From contig OENT01000073.1 in assembly GCA_900239685.1 (NCBI GenBank), positions 127,959 to 191,958 on the forward strand: a DNA stretch of 64,000 bases, written 5' to 3'. Both the position numbers and the translations under genes were made by a program. Within the stretch, counting starts at the first letter, position 1; each line of letters begins with the position of its first letter. The notes under the pieces are model-generated. The model saw only the letters and a program-made list of their open reading frames with translations. It made no database searches and was not told the origin of the DNA. Source of the stretch: Rotaria macrura. Lineage: Eukaryota > Rotifera > Eurotatoria > Philodinida > Philodinidae. Below, one piece after another: positions 61,094 to 64,000 of the stretch.

Positions 61094-62449
61094 ATGTACC
61101 GATTGAATCGACAACATTGTTATCTATGCGATCTACCTCGTACACCTTGGGCTATGATTTATGATTTCTCTGAAACTGTTTGTCGTGGTTGTGTTAATTA
61201 TGAAGGTAAGAATAAAACAGAAAAAATTTCGCGGTTTTCTTGTTTTGTTAGAAAAACCTCATGTGAGAAAATTTTAGGTGCCGACCGCATTGAAACAATT
61301 ATAGAAAATGCTCGCATGTTACGACGAACATCATTAATTGATCGTTCGAATAATTTTACAGCAGCAAAAACACTTTTACCCCTTCCAACAGCCTATCTTC
61401 CAACGAATGGTGGTGTTCATTATCCATACAAATCCATATCCAACGGACAACATCGTACTTCAATATCATTCAATAATCGACCTCCACATTTATCGTCATC
61501 GTCGCCATCGAATGAAGCCACATCATCACTAGAACCTGATGATCTTTCATTGCCTGATTTCGTAAAAGATAGTCTAAGATTATTAACATCATCAACTCCG
61601 TTCGATATACGACTCAAGCGTGATTCAACTATTCAAGCACGTTTATTTCTTTTTGATTCTCATCAAAGACATTCATCAACAGGTGGTTCTAATGAATATG
61701 AACTACGTATATTCAGTGAATATCCAATTGGTTCAAGTAACGTACATGCAAATATGAATTCATTATATCGACAGATGAACTCTGATGTCAAACGATCTCC
61801 ATCAATAGACGATAATCAATCAATAAAAAATCCCTATAAAGCATTGGAATATAGGATAAAGCAAACGACAACAACAACAACAACAACAGATGAAACAACG
61901 AATAATTGGCATTTATTAAATGATTTACTTCATGAACGTGTACGTTCATTTAAAGAATTACCAAATAAAAATCTTCTGCCAGAAATTTATCTTGATCCTA
62001 AACAAACCAAATTACCACCAGTACGTCAACCAGTATCGAAACGTAAACATAATGATATTGATTTGAATTCAATGAATAAATATCGTTTATCGAAACGTTT
62101 ACGTTCACATCAACAGATGAATGAAACGATGTCAACATCCATACCATTATTAATTCTTCAATGTAGTGAATGTCATCAAGTACTTGAAGATACGCATTTT
62201 GTACAATGTCCATCAACATCTGAACATCGATATTGTTTTTTATGCTGTAAAAATTTTATTCGAAAACAAACAGGTGAAAAAGAAATCTATTGTCCAAGCG
62301 GTTCAAAATGTCCATTAGTTGGTTCAACCAATGTACCATGGGCATTTATGCGTACCGAAATCGAAACAATACTTAATACGAGATCGCCATCACCACAGAA
62401 AATAAATTCACCATCAACATTAACGATTAAACAAGAAGCTGAAACTTGA
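61094..62449 (+). CDS. IRF2BPL: IRF2-binding protein family regulator (IRF2BP)
   Basis: Two exons (61094-61205 and 61278-62449) give 427 residues. The N-terminal C4 zinc finger reads HCYLCDLPRTPWAMIYDFSE followed by VCRGCVNYEG and ADRIE, nearly identical to vertebrate IRF2BP1/2/L. The C-terminal RING-like finger is ECHQVLEDTHFVQCPS, HRYCFLCCKNFIRKQ, CPSGSKCPLVGS and NVPWAFM. Between them lies a Ser/Thr/Pro-rich region with a poly-Thr tract from ACA repeats at about 61867. The family consists of nuclear co-repressors; the RING end of IRF2BPL has been linked to ubiquitin ligase activity. The 72-nt intron has no stop and a length divisible by three, so its retention would keep the frame. The family symbol is given because the three vertebrate paralogues are equally close. 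Confidence 0.93.
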   Translation: MYRLNRQHCYLCDLPRTPWAMIYDFSETVCRGCVNYEGKNKTEKISRFSCFVRKTSCEKILGADRIETIIENARMLRRTSLIDRSNNFTAAKTLLPLPTAYLPTNGGVHYPYKSISNGQHRTSISFNNRPPHLSSSSPSNEATSSLEPDDLSLPDFVKDSLRLLTSSTPFDIRLKRDSTIQARLFLFDSHQRHSSTGGSNEYELRIFSEYPIGSSNVHANMNSLYRQMNSDVKRSPSIDDNQSIKNPYKALEYRIKQTTTTTTTTDETTNNWHLLNDLLHERVRSFKELPNKNLLPEIYLDPKQTKLPPVRQPVSKRKHNDIDLNSMNKYRLSKRLRSHQQMNETMSTSIPLLILQCSECHQVLEDTHFVQCPSTSEHRYCFLCCKNFIRKQTGEKEIYCPSGSKCPLVGSTNVPWAFMRTEIETILNTRSPSPQKINSPSTLTIKQEAET

Positions 62450-62566
62450 AAAAAAGAAACCAACAAGAAAGAAAATAAACATTGTATTTTTTATCTAATA
62501 CGGTTCTTTTTCGGTTTTTATTTGACTGTTGTGTATATTATTTATATTAAAAATGTCTTTTGCTTT

Positions 62567-63101
62567 TTATAATCCTTGGTGTGTTAATTCATGACGTATT
62601 TGAATCAGAGCACAACAGGGACAACAGTAAACAGATAAGCAATCACCACATAATGAACCCTATAGAACAAAAATGATCATAAGTCAACATTTTGTTTGTT
62701 TACTTTTATTTATTTATTTTTTTTTCAATGATATTACTTACTTCTATACGAAATAAAGTTCGAGTTTTAGTACGCAATGTCCAAAAACTCGTCGGACAAC
62801 AACATGATAGTAAACCTTCATTTACACGATCATAAACTTTGTACAACGTACAAGGACAACACCACCATGCAAGGCAACCTAATACGTATAAAACATAGAT
62901 GCTTAGAAGAACTTGCTGTTCTTTTAACTTACATGATTCTACACTACTGCAACAATTATGTAGTCCTTGTGCCCATTGATTTTCATACGCCCAAACATCA
63001 TCACCTGGCTTTGTTTGTACCAGAATTCTGTAAGAGGAGACGAAGTTGCTTTTGTTTTATTTTATATATTTATTATGAAATACGTACGGTGGAGGTGTCA
63101 T
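62567..63101 (-). CDS. PLAC8-family cysteine-rich protein
   Basis: Four exons on the minus strand (63101-63088, 63027-62933, 62878-62742, 62659-62567) encode 112 residues; human PLAC8 has 115. The first exon is only 14 nt (MTPP and part of the next codon). The pattern fits the PLAC8 domain: WAQGLHNCCSSVESC, LAWWCCPCTLYKVYDRVNEG, RTKTRTLFRIEGSLCGDC and YCCPCCALIQIRHEL. Members include cornifelin, fungal and plant FCR/PCR proteins, and regulators of cell size or metal handling. The CCxCC motifs lie in membrane-associated hydrophobic segments. The gene ends 118 bp from the IRF2BP stop, tail to tail. The specific role is unknown. Confidence 0.85.
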
Positions 63102-64000
63102 TTTTCTTTCTTTGATATAGCGGTGTAAAAATTGTCAAAAATTACGAAAATGCTTCTTACACAAGTGAATGCTGCTATGGAACTAGACAAACACGGTCAA
63201 TTCCATTAGTGGCATGTTGACAAACTCAAAAGGAACCAAATTTAAACGAGCATTGAGATTCGTTCAAAGAAAGAGCGAGTTGTGAAATTTAAGTTGAAAG
63301 CTTTATTTTGTTTCTACTTGCGTAAATTTGATTTAAGAAATAAAATGTCATAGGAGAACATTTTAGTTCACAAAAACAATTGTCGAATTATCATTTAGAA
63401 GACAATTATGAATCTTTTCAATCAAACAGATGTTGATCAACAGAGCAGATATACCTATATAGTCGGTATTTTTAGATGATGTTCTCTAGTAAGCAGCTAT
63501 TCACGGATGATGAAGGTTGAACAATGCCTTACGTTGTTTCTTCAACAATCCTCCGTGGTTCATCTTGTTTTTAATTTGTAATTGTTCTTTTGATGATGCC
63601 TAAGATCGAGTCAGAGCGGTTTGTCTTTGATTTCTTTTAGAAATATTGCTCTTAGAAATTAGAGGAAACACAACGAAAAAACGCTTATTTATCTTAAAAT
63701 ACTCGAAAGAAAAGACTTGAGCTCACTGGGTCGTAGCACAAAAAACAGTCGATGAAGATGATGACTTCGTTTGTTTTTATTTACATATTAAAATTTTATC
63801 GAAAAATTCTTAACTCCTTAAAATTGTTTACTTTCACGCCTATCATTTTTTTTGCTTTTGTTCCCTACGAGTTACTATGTGTTATTATTCGTTACGTATC
63901 CATTATGATTTAAAAGAACCAAATTCTATCTATAAGAAGCACATTAAATTAATAAACAAAATAAAATCTCATGATTGATACTGAAACAGACAGAATTCTT
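63102..64000. other. Gene-free end of window
   Basis: This presumably holds the promoter of the PLAC8-like gene. No other coding or repeat feature was recognised up to the window end. Confidence 0.4.

Noticed and set aside
1..64000. tRNA, rRNA or spliced-leader RNA genes
   Set aside because: No cloverleaf-like box A/B pair, rRNA core sequence or leader sequence was recognised by eye; a dedicated search would be needed to exclude them.

Overview
The window looks like nuclear DNA of a small invertebrate, most likely a bdelloid rotifer (Adineta or Rotaria type). The DNA is AT-rich. Genes have many short GT-AG introns, mostly 50-80 nt. Orthologues are animal-like (TRAPPC8, ARL6/BBS3, PPP1R11, DTL/CDT2, alkaline ceramidase, IRF2BP, PLAC8 family), some genes look transferred, and transposon relics are frequent. 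The assignment is inferred from sequence character and gene families. No sequence search was possible. Exon boundaries were read by eye from splice signals, reading frame and remembered family consensus; the joined exons of every complete gene add up to a whole number of codons.

Layout. 0.2-1.5 kb: 3' end of a TRAPPC8-like gene. 3.4-13.6 kb: ARL6 on the minus strand, then a tight same-strand run PPP1R11 - RPS17 - DTL - alkaline ceramidase. The gaps in this run are only about 170-260 bp, and each ATG has a splice-acceptor-like site just upstream, as expected for a trans-spliced operon. 17.3-24.7 kb: a Rab-like GTPase and a TMEM205-like membrane protein (both minus), and a bacterial-looking beta-hydroxyacid dehydrogenase. 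24.8-31 kb is repeat-rich: a decayed FLYWCH element between inverted GTCGAC arrays, a hAT-like non-autonomous element, short hairpin repeats, and an unidentified two-exon gene for a helical protein.

34.5-40.2 kb is a block in decline. It holds an aldolase-like gene with an open frame but several lost catalytic residues. Directly behind it lies a collinear, clearly broken CTP synthase gene. The block also carries a fold-back repeat and a small opposite-strand gene. 43-49.7 kb: a near-perfect 54-bp-stem hairpin, an intronless MBOAT/wax-synthase gene, a 1,300-bp Tc1/mariner relic with TA target duplication, a hAT-type MITE full of GATTTG units, and a giant inverted repeat. 51.4-56 kb: two about 99% identical 531-bp copies, one inside a large intron of glutathione reductase. 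61-63.1 kb: IRF2BP and a PLAC8-like gene, tail to tail.

The genes are mostly housekeeping and do not form one pathway. The more interesting signals are the operon-like run, the dying aldolase/CTP synthase block, the probable transferred genes, and the set of young inverted and direct repeats.
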